Below are positions 55,567 through 63,346 of a DNA stretch of 64,000 nucleotides, in pieces; the stretch's first letter is position 1; each line of letters begins with the position of its first letter. A program made the translations under genes and the position numbers. The notes beneath the pieces were generated by a model. That model had not been told where the DNA came from. It saw nothing but the letters and a program-made list of their open reading frames with translations, and did no database searches. This DNA comes from Bradyrhizobium guangxiense (GTDB taxonomy: Bacteria; Pseudomonadota; Alphaproteobacteria; Rhizobiales; Xanthobacteraceae), in contig NZ_CP022219.1 of NCBI RefSeq assembly GCF_004114915.1, positions 5,796,501 through 5,860,500 on the forward strand, written 5' to 3'.

Positions 55567-55830
55567 CTACCGCCGCCTGTCGTTCTTCCGCTTTGTAAAC
55601 CGCACGCTCAGGCCGTCCGGCATCCGTGTCGCGACAAATCCGGCGGCAAGGCAGGCCTCGCGTTGCGGCATCTGGATGTCGGGGCTGCGCAGGCTGTCCC
55701 ACCACGAGGCACGATGCGCCGCGCGTGGCAGCGCCGCGCCGATGATCTCCTCAATCTGCTCGAAGCTCAGGACGAATTCAGCCTGCTTCTGCCGCATCAG
55801 ATAGTCGCGCAACGCGTCGTAGTCGTTCAC
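55567..55830 (-). CDS. Small DUF7662-like protein, 87 residues
   Basis: Starting at GTG 55830 (AGAGGA five to six bases upstream), the protein reads VNDYDALRDYLMRQKQAEFV, then LSFEQIEEIIGAALPRAAHR, ASWWDSLRSP and REACLAAGFVATRMPDG. The pattern (short helix, L-x-F-x-x-I-E-x-x-I/L-G, LP-x-x-A-x-x-x-x-x-W-W, AW/CLAAG) matches a widespread small domain (DUF7662-like) of unknown function. Its stop lies 20 bases after the MITE-like element. A longer start to 55941 is not needed. Confidence 0.72.
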   Translation of the reverse strand: MNDYDALRDYLMRQKQAEFVLSFEQIEEIIGAALPRAAHRASWWDSLRSPDIQMPQREACLAAGFVATRMPDGLSVRFTKRKNDRRR

Positions 55831-55983
55831 AATGGTCCTCTCGTCCGAAACCGGATCTGCTCGCACGAGGTCTGCCGAAAACCGCGAGCTGCGTAAACCG
55901 ATTCTTAACTCATTGCGGCAGCGTTGTTCCACCTTAAACACTACTCAAGATTTCGAGCGCATCCACTAGGATCGGAGCAAACG

Positions 55984-57480
55984 ATGCTGTCTGGATGGCG
56001 CGAAATCACGGCCCGGCGGCCGTGGCGGATTTCGGCGAAGCTGCTGATCATCTCGTCCGTGGTGACGGTGATCGGCTTTTCCGCCATTTGCGTCAACGTG
56101 ATGCTCGACATGCGCCGTGGCGAGGAGGCGCTCGCCCGCCAGACGCTGGAGAACCTCGCGACGACCATCCAATCCGACGTCAGCCGTAACGTCGAGATCT
56201 ACGATTTGTCGTTGAAGGCGGTCGCCAGCAACATGCTGTTGCCCGAGCTCGCGACGGTGTCGAAACCGATCCGTCATTTGATCCTGTTCGACCATGCGAC
56301 CACGGCCAAGCATTTCGGCGCCATCCAGGTGTTCGATTCCGAGGGAATGCTCGCGATCGACGCCTCTACGCTCGATCCGCTCCCGGAGAACCGCAGCGAG
56401 GAGGACTATTTCAAGGTCCATCGCGACAATCCCGCCACCGGACTCTACATCAGCCGTCCGATGCTGTTCCGCGGCGCCTATTCCATCGTGCTGAGCCGGC
56501 GCATCAGCGACACCGACGGCGGCTTCCTCGGCGTCGTCGCCGGCTCGATCCGCTTCAGCTATTTCCACGAATTGTTCGAGCGGCTGAATCTCGATCCCGA
56601 AGACACCATCACCGTGCTCAGGCGTGACCGCACCATCATGATGCGGCGGCCGTTCGACCTCGACGTCATCGGCACGAATCTGAACGACCGACGGGCCTGG
56701 AAGGCCGACAACCTCCCGATCGGCGCCGCCTATTCGGGACAGGGCCCGGTCGATCCGACGCCGCGGCTCTATGTCCGCAGCGGCGACAACGGACCACTGT
56801 TCGTGGTGGCGGGCAAGCCGCTGGCCGCGGTGTTCGCGCTCTGGCAGAAGGAGGCGTTCCGCATCGGCGCCGTGGTGCTGGCGCTGATCCTGTTCGTGCT
56901 GGGATCGACACTCGTGCTCGCGCGCGAGATCGGCCGGCGCGCCGAGGCCGAGCGCAAGCTCGAGGAGATGGCGACGACGGACGCGCTCACCGGCCTGAAG
57001 AACCGCCGCAAATTCGATTCCGTCATCGACGTCGAATGGCGTCGCGCGATGCGACAGAAGGCGCCGATCGCGCTGCTCATGATCGATGCCGATCACTTCA
57101 AGGCCTACAACGACACGTTCGGCCATCAGGCCGGCGACCAGGTGCTGGTCGGCATCGCCATCTGCATTGCCGATTCGGTGAGCCGGGCCGGCGACTGTGC
57201 CGCGCGCTATGGCGGCGAGGAATTTGCGGTGCTGCTGCCGAACAGTTCGGCCCCGGACGCCTTCAAGGTCGCCGAGGCGATCCGCACCAAGGTGCAGGGC
57301 TGGTCCGACGATCCCGTGATTTCGACGGTGTCCTGCGGCGTCGCCAGCGTCGTTCCCGCCGCCGGGATGGACTGGTCGGTCCTGGTCGCCGCCGCCGACA
57401 AGGCGCTCTATGCCGCCAAGGCCGGCGGCCGCAACCAGTCGGTGGTGGCGAGCCTGCCTCAGCTGTCGCTGGTGGCGTGA
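55984..57480 (+). CDS. Diguanylate cyclase with extracytoplasmic Cache sensor
   Basis: This 498-residue protein has a first membrane helix at about 20-42, a periplasmic double-Cache-like domain (about 45-295, with YISRPMLFRGAYSIVLSRRI), a second helix (about 300-318, VVLALILFVLGSTLVLAREI) and a GGDEF domain from about 330. The active signature RYGGEEFAVLLP (about residue 408-412) is intact, and RAGD five residues before it forms a product-inhibition I-site. It makes c-di-GMP. ATG 55984 (MLSGWREITA) is preferred to an upstream ATG at 55924. Confidence 0.95.
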   Translation: MLSGWREITARRPWRISAKLLIISSVVTVIGFSAICVNVMLDMRRGEEALARQTLENLATTIQSDVSRNVEIYDLSLKAVASNMLLPELATVSKPIRHLILFDHATTAKHFGAIQVFDSEGMLAIDASTLDPLPENRSEEDYFKVHRDNPATGLYISRPMLFRGAYSIVLSRRISDTDGGFLGVVAGSIRFSYFHELFERLNLDPEDTITVLRRDRTIMMRRPFDLDVIGTNLNDRRAWKADNLPIGAAYSGQGPVDPTPRLYVRSGDNGPLFVVAGKPLAAVFALWQKEAFRIGAVVLALILFVLGSTLVLAREIGRRAEAERKLEEMATTDALTGLKNRRKFDSVIDVEWRRAMRQKAPIALLMIDADHFKAYNDTFGHQAGDQVLVGIAICIADSVSRAGDCAARYGGEEFAVLLPNSSAPDAFKVAEAIRTKVQGWSDDPVISTVSCGVASVVPAAGMDWSVLVAAADKALYAAKAGGRNQSVVASLPQLSLVA

Positions 57481-57488
57481 TCTACACT

Positions 57489-57611
57489 GTCGTTCCGGGG
57501 CGATGCGAAGCATCGAACTATGGTGCGCAATTGCGCACCTGAGAACCTCGAGATCCCCCGATGCGCAATTGCGCATCTGAGGTCTGGTCCTTCGGACCAT
57601 CCCGGGATGAC
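57489..57611. repeat. Palindromic repeat, family B variant
   Basis: GTCGTTCCGGGGCGATGCGA, inner GGTGCGCAATTGCGCACC and GATGCGCAATTGCGCATC palindromes, closing CATCCCGGGATGAC. It separates the convergent cyclase and galU genes and may terminate both. Confidence 0.8.
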
Positions 57612-57634
57612 ATCGAAGGCCTTCGCCTTCGATG

Positions 57635-58510
57635 TCACTGCCCCAGATATTTCTTCATCTCCGCGATCAGCCCGTCACGCAGCTCCGGGCGCTTCAGGCC
57701 GTAGGCGATGTTGGCGCGCAGGAAGCCAGGCTTGGAGCCGCAGTCGTGGCGCTCGCCCTCGAACTCGACGCCGTAGAACTTCTGCGACTTGGCAAGGCCG
57801 ATCATGGCGTCCGTGAGCTGGATCTCGCCGCCGGCGCCGCGCTCCTGGGTCTCCAGGATCTTGAAGATCTCCGGCTGCAGGATGTAGCGGCCGGTGATCG
57901 AGAGGTTGGAGGGCGCAGTGCCCTTGGCCGGCTTCTCGACCATGCCGTCGACCTCGAACATCTTGCCGTTGCGCTTGCCGACGCCGCAGATGCCGTATTG
58001 ATGGGTGAGATGGTCGGGCACCGCCTCGACCGCGATCAGATTGGACTTCTCGCCCAGCGAGGAGGCCATCTCGATCATCTGCTTGAGGCAGCCGGGCGTG
58101 TTGAGCACGAGCTCGTCGGGCAGCACGACGGCGAACGGCTCGTTGCCGACGATGTCGCGCGCGCACCAGACGGCGTGACCAAGGCCGAGCGGCGCCTGCT
58201 GGCGCGTGAAGCTGACGGCACCGGCGTCGGGCTGGTTCTGCGCCAGGATGTCCTGCTCGGTCTTCTTGCCGCGCGCGGCGAGCGTCGCGTCGAGCTCGTA
58301 CATCCGGTCGAAATGATCCTCGATGACGTTCTTGTTGCGGCCGGTGACGAAGATGAAGTGCTCGATGCCGGCCTCCTTCGCCTCGTCATAGACGTACTGG
58401 ATCAGCGGCTTGTCGACGATGGTCAGCATTTCCTTCGGCATCGCCTTGGTGGCGGGCAGGACGCGAGTGCCGAGGCCGGCGACGGGGAATACGGCTTTGC
58501 GAATTTTCAT
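57635..58510 (-). CDS. galU: UTP-glucose-1-phosphate uridylyltransferase
   Basis: This 291-residue nucleotidyltransferase makes UDP-glucose for exopolysaccharide and lipopolysaccharide synthesis. Motifs: RKAVFPVAGLGTRVLPATKA, MPKEMLTIVDKPLIQYVYDE, PLGLGHAVWCARDIVG, VVLPDELVL and GGEIQLTDAM. Standard GalU length. Single gene, divergent from the transglycosylase gene. Confidence 0.97.
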   Translation of the reverse strand: MKIRKAVFPVAGLGTRVLPATKAMPKEMLTIVDKPLIQYVYDEAKEAGIEHFIFVTGRNKNVIEDHFDRMYELDATLAARGKKTEQDILAQNQPDAGAVSFTRQQAPLGLGHAVWCARDIVGNEPFAVVLPDELVLNTPGCLKQMIEMASSLGEKSNLIAVEAVPDHLTHQYGICGVGKRNGKMFEVDGMVEKPAKGTAPSNLSITGRYILQPEIFKILETQERGAGGEIQLTDAMIGLAKSQKFYGVEFEGERHDCGSKPGFLRANIAYGLKRPELRDGLIAEMKKYLGQ

Positions 58511-58727
58511 GTGATTGTTCGAATACCTGGGGGCAGATGTGAACGGGGCCGGGAACGGAGCAATGGCATCTTGCTAGCCTGTTTGCAGCCGCCAACAAAG
58601 GCGGATGTGGGGCCTCATCCGCGCAGAGTTAAGAAAAAGGCCGCCGCCAAAATTTCACTTTTGTTAAGCTATTGGCAACCGTAACCAGGCCTCCTGATGG
58701 CGAATTGTTAAGGCCGGCGGGTGGGAC
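58511..58727. promoter_or_regulatory. Divergent spacer between galU and the transglycosylase gene
   Basis: This 217-base spacer carries three GTTAAG hexamers in direct orientation (58628, 58673 and 58707), spaced about 45 and 34 bases. They could be half-sites for a regulator such as CtrA (TTAA core), but full TTAA-N7-TTAA sites are not present. Confidence 0.3.
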
Positions 58728-60125
58728 ATGATGCGATCGGTGGCAGCACAGGCAAGACGGGCGGTATCCCTGACCGGCGCAATGACGATTGCGGCCGCCT
58801 TGCTGCTGCCTGCCGGCGCGCACGCCCAGACGCAGAACGGCCTGTCCAACCTGTTCGGCGGCATCTTCTCGGGTGCAAACCCGGCGCCTTCGCAGGCAGC
58901 GGCCGGCCCGGGTGGCGCGCCAACCGGAGCGCTGCCTTGGAGCGGCGAGGACGGTGCTTCCGGCCATCCGCTGATGACGGCCGCGGCGATCCGCGAGGCC
59001 GCCGGCAATTTCAGCAATTGTGTCGCCGGGATGTGGCCCGATGCCGCGCGGCGCGGCGTCACGCAGGAGAATTTTCAGCACTTCACCGCAGGCCTCAGCC
59101 CCGATCTGCGCATCATGGACCTGATGGACTCGCAGCCGGAGTTCACAAAATCGATCTGGGACTATCTCGACATCCTCGTGAACGACAACCGCCTCGCCAA
59201 GGGGCGCGAGATCCTCGCCAAATACAAGGCGCAGTTCGACGCTACAGAGAAGGCCACCGGCGTCGACCGCTTCATCATCGCCTCGATCTGGGGCATCGAA
59301 TCCAACTACTCGACACAGATGGGCGATCGCAGCGTGCTGCAATCGACCGCGACGCTCGCCTGCATCGGTCGCCGTCAGGCCTATTTCAAGGATGAATTCC
59401 TCTCCGCGCTGGAGATCCTCAACCGCGGCGACCTCAAGCCGGAGCAGATGCGCGGTTCCTGGGCCGGCGCCTTCGGCCCGACCCAGTTCATGCCGACTGC
59501 GTTCAAGCGCTTTGCCGTCGACGGCGATGGTGACGGCCGGCGCGACGTCGTCGACAATCCCACCGATTTGATCGCCTCGACCGCCAACAATCTGAAGAAG
59601 GACGGTTGGCAGGCCGGCCAGACCTGGGGCTTTGAGGTCGTGGTGCCCCAAGGCTTCAACTACATGCTGGCCGATCGCGCCAAGGCGATGCCGATCGCGC
59701 AATGGGAGAAGCTCGGGCTGAAGCGTCCGAACAATCAGCCCTTCCCGCATCCGTCCGAGAAAGCCTATCTGCTGGCCCCGGCGGGGGCGCAAGGACCCGG
59801 CTTCCTGATGCTGCAGAACTACCGCGTCATCATGAAGTACAACCCGGCAGAGGCTTATGCGCTGGCGATCGGCCATTTCGCCGACCGCCTGCGTGGCGGC
59901 CAGCCCTTCGTGCAGCCCTGGCCGCGGCAGGAGCGGGAACTGTCGCGCACTGAGCGGCTGGAGTTGCAGCAATTGCTGGCCCAGCGCGGCTTCTACAAGG
60001 GCACCCCGGACGGCCAATTCGGCGGCCAGACCCGGGAAGCCCTGCGCAATTTCCAGGCCTCGATCGGGGTGCCCGCCGACGGCTTTGCCTCGTCCGACGT
60101 GCTGGATCGGCTGCGCGGGCGGTAA
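58728..60125 (+). CDS. Lytic murein transglycosylase, MltB family, with C-terminal peptidoglycan-binding domain
   Basis: This 465-residue exported enzyme has a signal peptide (ending near LLLPAGAHA), the SLT_2 catalytic domain with WGIESNYSTQMGDRSVLQST (catalytic Glu about residue 191) and SWAGAFGPTQFMPTAFKRFA, then a PG_binding_1 domain at the end (RGFYKGTPDGQFGGQTREAL). It cuts the glycan strand to form 1,6-anhydro ends. The next gene, an SGNH-fold protein, follows 169 bases downstream. Confidence 0.95.
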   Translation: MMRSVAAQARRAVSLTGAMTIAAALLLPAGAHAQTQNGLSNLFGGIFSGANPAPSQAAAGPGGAPTGALPWSGEDGASGHPLMTAAAIREAAGNFSNCVAGMWPDAARRGVTQENFQHFTAGLSPDLRIMDLMDSQPEFTKSIWDYLDILVNDNRLAKGREILAKYKAQFDATEKATGVDRFIIASIWGIESNYSTQMGDRSVLQSTATLACIGRRQAYFKDEFLSALEILNRGDLKPEQMRGSWAGAFGPTQFMPTAFKRFAVDGDGDGRRDVVDNPTDLIASTANNLKKDGWQAGQTWGFEVVVPQGFNYMLADRAKAMPIAQWEKLGLKRPNNQPFPHPSEKAYLLAPAGAQGPGFLMLQNYRVIMKYNPAEAYALAIGHFADRLRGGQPFVQPWPRQERELSRTERLELQQLLAQRGFYKGTPDGQFGGQTREALRNFQASIGVPADGFASSDVLDRLRGR

Positions 60126-60294
60126 AATCGGCCCGAAAGTAACCCTGAACAGGGATTTCGGCAGCCAGCCTTGACGGAGGCCGCTGTTCCCCGGTGTATG
60201 GGGCAAGAATCTGCAACGGAATTTGCCCGTTTGGCGCCCGATTCCGTTACTATATTGAGCCACTCTCAGTCCCGTTGCGCGTGCCCGAGATCGC

Positions 60295-61989
60295 ATGTCG
60301 AAGAAGTCCCTGTTCAAGGCGCTGACCGAGACCGGCCCGTTGATCGCGCTGGGGACGGCGCTTGCGATCCTGGTCGCGGTAGCGGGCCCTGCCTCGGCGC
60401 AGTTCTTCAACTTCCCCGGCTTCGGCGGCCCGCCGCAGCGCTCGGCTCCGCCACCACAACGGGGCGGCGGTGGAGGCGGATGGTTCGGCGGCGACTTCTT
60501 CGCGCCGTTCCAGCAGCAACAACCGCAAGCGCCGCGTCAGGATTTTTCGCGCGCCCCGGCGCCGGCCAAGCGCGACACCATCCCCGACAAGAACGTGCTG
60601 GTGATCGGCGACGCCATGGCCGACTGGCTCGCTTATGGCCTGGAAGACGCCTATGCCGAGCAGCCCGACATGGGCGTGATCCGCAAGCACAAGACCGTTT
60701 CAGGCCTGATCAAATACCAGCCGCGCGGCGAGCCTTCGGACTGGGCGGCGGCGGCAAGAGGGATTCTCGAGGCCGAAAAGCCCGACGTCATCGTCGTCAT
60801 GCTGGGCCTCAACGACCGCGCCGCGATCCGCGAGCCTGCGCCGGAGAAGACTACGGACAAGGACAAGAAGAACGACAAGGGCGCGCGAGGCAAGCCACCG
60901 GCAAAGCCCGGTGAGACGAAGCCCGGCACCGACAGCGCTGCAAAGCCGGACGACAAGCCTGCCGATGCCGACCTGCCGCAGGACGACGCCGACAACGCCG
61001 ACACGCCCGCGGCGGCGCCCGAGAAGGCCGCCCGCAATCCGAACGGCCTCTACGAATTCCGCGACGAACGCTGGGTCGAGCTCTACGGCAAGAAGATCGA
61101 GGAGCTCGCCAACATCCTCAAATCCAAGGGCGTGCCGGTGCTCTGGGTCGGCCTGCCCGCGGTTCGTGGGCCCAAGGGCACCGCGGACACGCTGTTCCTG
61201 GATTCGCTCTACCGCGAGGGCGCGGCCAAGGCCGGCATCACCTATGTCGATGTCTGGGACGGTTTCGTCGACGAAGCCGGCCGCTTCCTCCAGAAGGGCC
61301 CGGACTTCGAAGGCCAGATCCGCCAGCTCCGCAGCTCTGACGGCGTCTATTTTACCAAGGCCGGCGCGCGCAAGCTCGCGCATTATGTCGAGCGCGAGAT
61401 CACGCGCCTGTTGGCGGGACGCTCCGGTCCGATCGCGTTACCGAGCGAGCCGGCGACCCCCGACACCAGCGCCGAACCCGGCAAGCCCGCGCCGCGGCCG
61501 CTGGCGGGGCCGATCGTGCCGCTGGTTGCGGCGTCGATCTCGACCGATCAATTGCTGGGCGGGCCGGGCTCGCGTCCCGCCGCCGTCGATGCGCTCGCTG
61601 CGAGGACGATGGTGAAAGGCGAGCCGCTGACGGCGCCGGCCGGTCGCGCCGACGATTATGCCTGGCCGCGCCGCGAAGTCGGCCGCGAGCAGGCCAAGGG
61701 CGATACGCCGATGGCGGCGACGACGCCGGAGGGCAACGCCGCCAATCCCGCGGCGCCGGGCGCTGCCGCCGCGATCGCGCCGCCGAAACTCGCGCCGAAG
61801 AAGCCACCGGCCCCGCCGCAACAGCCGGCACAGGCGACGCCCACATTCCGCGATTTCTTCGGCTTCGGCTCTCCCCAGCCGCCGCCGCGTCAAATGACGC
61901 CGGCGCCCGGACCGCGCAATCCGAACCCCAATCCGGGGATTCCGCGCCCGCCGGGCAACGTTGGCCGCTCGGCTGAGATGTTCCGGTAA
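60295..61989 (+). CDS. DUF459 SGNH-fold protein, probably catalytically dead
   Basis: This 564-residue exported protein has an N-terminal hydrophobic signal (LIALGTALAILVAVAGPASA), a Gly/Pro/Gln-rich linker, and a DUF459/SGNH domain (about 98-370). Block I reads VLVIGDAMADWLAYG, with Ala107 where SGNH hydrolases have Ser; block III is kept (MLGLNDRAA); block V reads DGVYFTKAG, with Tyr352 in place of His. Residues about 182-255 are an inserted Lys/Asp/Ala-rich segment, and the tail from about 390 is Pro/Ala-rich. The fold is likely a binding protein rather than an esterase. Confidence 0.88.
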   Translation: MSKKSLFKALTETGPLIALGTALAILVAVAGPASAQFFNFPGFGGPPQRSAPPPQRGGGGGGWFGGDFFAPFQQQQPQAPRQDFSRAPAPAKRDTIPDKNVLVIGDAMADWLAYGLEDAYAEQPDMGVIRKHKTVSGLIKYQPRGEPSDWAAAARGILEAEKPDVIVVMLGLNDRAAIREPAPEKTTDKDKKNDKGARGKPPAKPGETKPGTDSAAKPDDKPADADLPQDDADNADTPAAAPEKAARNPNGLYEFRDERWVELYGKKIEELANILKSKGVPVLWVGLPAVRGPKGTADTLFLDSLYREGAAKAGITYVDVWDGFVDEAGRFLQKGPDFEGQIRQLRSSDGVYFTKAGARKLAHYVEREITRLLAGRSGPIALPSEPATPDTSAEPGKPAPRPLAGPIVPLVAASISTDQLLGGPGSRPAAVDALAARTMVKGEPLTAPAGRADDYAWPRREVGREQAKGDTPMAATTPEGNAANPAAPGAAAAIAPPKLAPKKPPAPPQQPAQATPTFRDFFGFGSPQPPPRQMTPAPGPRNPNPNPGIPRPPGNVGRSAEMFR

Positions 61990-62011
61990 TTCGTCTCTGA
62001 CGATGTCAGGT

Positions 62012-62052
62012 GTCTTTCCGGGCTCGCGCCAAGAGGCGCGCCCCGGAATGAC
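62012..62052. repeat. Short palindromic repeat, family B half-element
   Basis: GTCTTTCCGGGCTCGCGCCA, then AGAGGCGCGCCCCGGAATGA and C: a single hairpin unit of family B, just after the DUF459 stop and before the CsbD-like gene's stop. Confidence 0.75.
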
Positions 62053-62055
62053 GCA

Positions 62056-62433
62056 CTAGCCGTAATAGCGCCAGCGCGACGGCGGCGGACGGCGTGCGGG
62101 GCGCGACATCAGGAGCGCGAGCGCGAAGCCGATGCCACCGGCCACCAGCAGCGCGCCGAGCGGGTTGTCCTGCACCTTCTTCGACAGAGCCTGCGTGCCG
62201 TCGCGGAAGGTCTCGCCGCTGTTGTCATAGGCGTCCTTGGCGTAGCTGGTCGCGGTGTCCGCGGCGTCACGCACGGCATCCTTGGCCTGGCCGTAGAGAT
62301 TCTGCACCGTGCCTGCGGCCTCTCGCGCCTTGCCCGACGCCTGCGTCTTGGCATCGCCTGCCATGTCTCCGATCGCGCCTTCCGCGCGTCCGGCATATTC
62401 CTTGGCCGATCCAACAATCCGATCCGTGTCCAT
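62056..62433 (-). CDS. CsbD-like stress protein with C-terminal membrane segment
   Basis: This 125-residue protein starts MDTDRIVGSAKEYAGRAEGA, matching CsbD-type amphipathic repeats (AKTQASGKAREAAG, QAKDAVRDAADTATSYAKDA). The end has a hydrophobic segment (LGALLVAGGIGFALALLM) with a small glycine zipper and an Arg/Pro tail, like YqjD/ElaB proteins that sit in the inner membrane. General-stress role by family; EcfG/PhyR control is plausible in this group but no sigma site was identified. Confidence 0.85.
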   Translation of the reverse strand: MDTDRIVGSAKEYAGRAEGAIGDMAGDAKTQASGKAREAAGTVQNLYGQAKDAVRDAADTATSYAKDAYDNSGETFRDGTQALSKKVQDNPLGALLVAGGIGFALALLMSRPARRPPPSRWRYYG

Positions 62434-62509
62434 GATGCTCCTCCTCGGGGGTCAGCCCAAGTAACCGATCAGGCGCGGCGCAGTTCCAAGTGTCGGCGAA
62501 AGTGTAGGC

Positions 62510-63247
62510 TTACAAAATGAGCCCGCCATCGACGACCAGCGTCTGACCGATGATGTAGGACGACAGCGGCGAGGCCAGGAACAGCGCCGCGCCCGCCATG
62601 TCCGCCGGCGTGCCCAGCCGCCGCAGCGGGATGCGCGCGAGCGCGCCTTCGAGCCGCTTCGGATTGTCGGTCGTCACCTTCGTCATCTTGGTGTCGACGA
62701 GTCCGGGTGCGATGCCGTTGACGCGGATGCCGTCCTCGGCCCAGGCTTCGCCGAGCGTCCGCGTCAATCCGACCGCGCCGGTCTTCGAGGCGTTATAGGC
62801 GGGATTGCCCATGGTGGAATGATAGGCCGCGGTCGAGGACACCATAATCAGCGCGCCCTTGGAATCCCGCAACATGGAATGAAACCGCGTGGCGCAGGCC
62901 ATCAGGCTCATCAGATTGACCTCGACCACCTTGCGGAAACCAGCCATCTCGAACTCACCGCGGCGATAGAGCACCGCGCCTTGCGCGAGCACGAGCACGT
63001 CGAGCCTGTCGAAGGACGGCTTGAACGCCTCGATCGCACCGGGATCGCTGACGTCGAGCTGCGCATAGGAGAGGCCGGTGAGATCGGAGCCCTCCTCGAC
63101 CAAGTAATCCTTCGGCTGGGCCCGCGTGCCGCACACTGCGACATGCGCGCCCCGCGTGCGAAAAGCCTGCGCGATGCCGTTGCCGATCCCGCTGGAGCCG
63201 CCGACGACCAGTACCTGCTTGCCTGAGAAATCGAGCTCGTTCGCCAT
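62510..63247 (-). CDS. Short-chain dehydrogenase/reductase (SDR) family oxidoreductase
   Basis: This 245-residue SDR has the cofactor motif VLVVGGSSGIGNGIAQAFRT (GxxxGIG), the catalytic Ser in IMVSSTAAYH, the YNASK tetrad segment (NPAYNASKTGAVGL) and the C-terminal VVDGGLIL. The structural NNAG motif is replaced by LAQGAVLY. ATG 63247 follows GGGGAGG by about six bases; the far longer frame upstream belongs to the opposite strand's gene. Substrate unknown. Confidence 0.92.
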   Translation of the reverse strand: MANELDFSGKQVLVVGGSSGIGNGIAQAFRTRGAHVAVCGTRAQPKDYLVEEGSDLTGLSYAQLDVSDPGAIEAFKPSFDRLDVLVLAQGAVLYRRGEFEMAGFRKVVEVNLMSLMACATRFHSMLRDSKGALIMVSSTAAYHSTMGNPAYNASKTGAVGLTRTLGEAWAEDGIRVNGIAPGLVDTKMTKVTTDNPKRLEGALARIPLRRLGTPADMAGAALFLASPLSSYIIGQTLVVDGGLIL

Positions 63248-63346
63248 GGCGGCCTCCCCTTTTATCTTGCTTGTTTGACCTCTCTGCGGATCGATGCCAG
63301 CCTTGTCAATCATAACAAGAACAAGCAGGCTTCCTGAGGAAACAAC
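63248..63346. promoter_or_regulatory. Divergent 99-base spacer between two SDR genes
   Basis: Contains ribosome-binding sites for both genes (GGGGAGG for the minus gene, TGAGGAAAC for the plus gene) and must hold both promoters. An AT-richer stretch CAATCATAACAAGAACAAG lies in the middle. No operator identified. Confidence 0.5.

Noticed and set aside
55441..55896. 151-codon plus-strand frame across the MITE-like element
   Set aside because: The N-terminal part is repeat translation and the rest is antisense to the better supported DUF7662-like gene.
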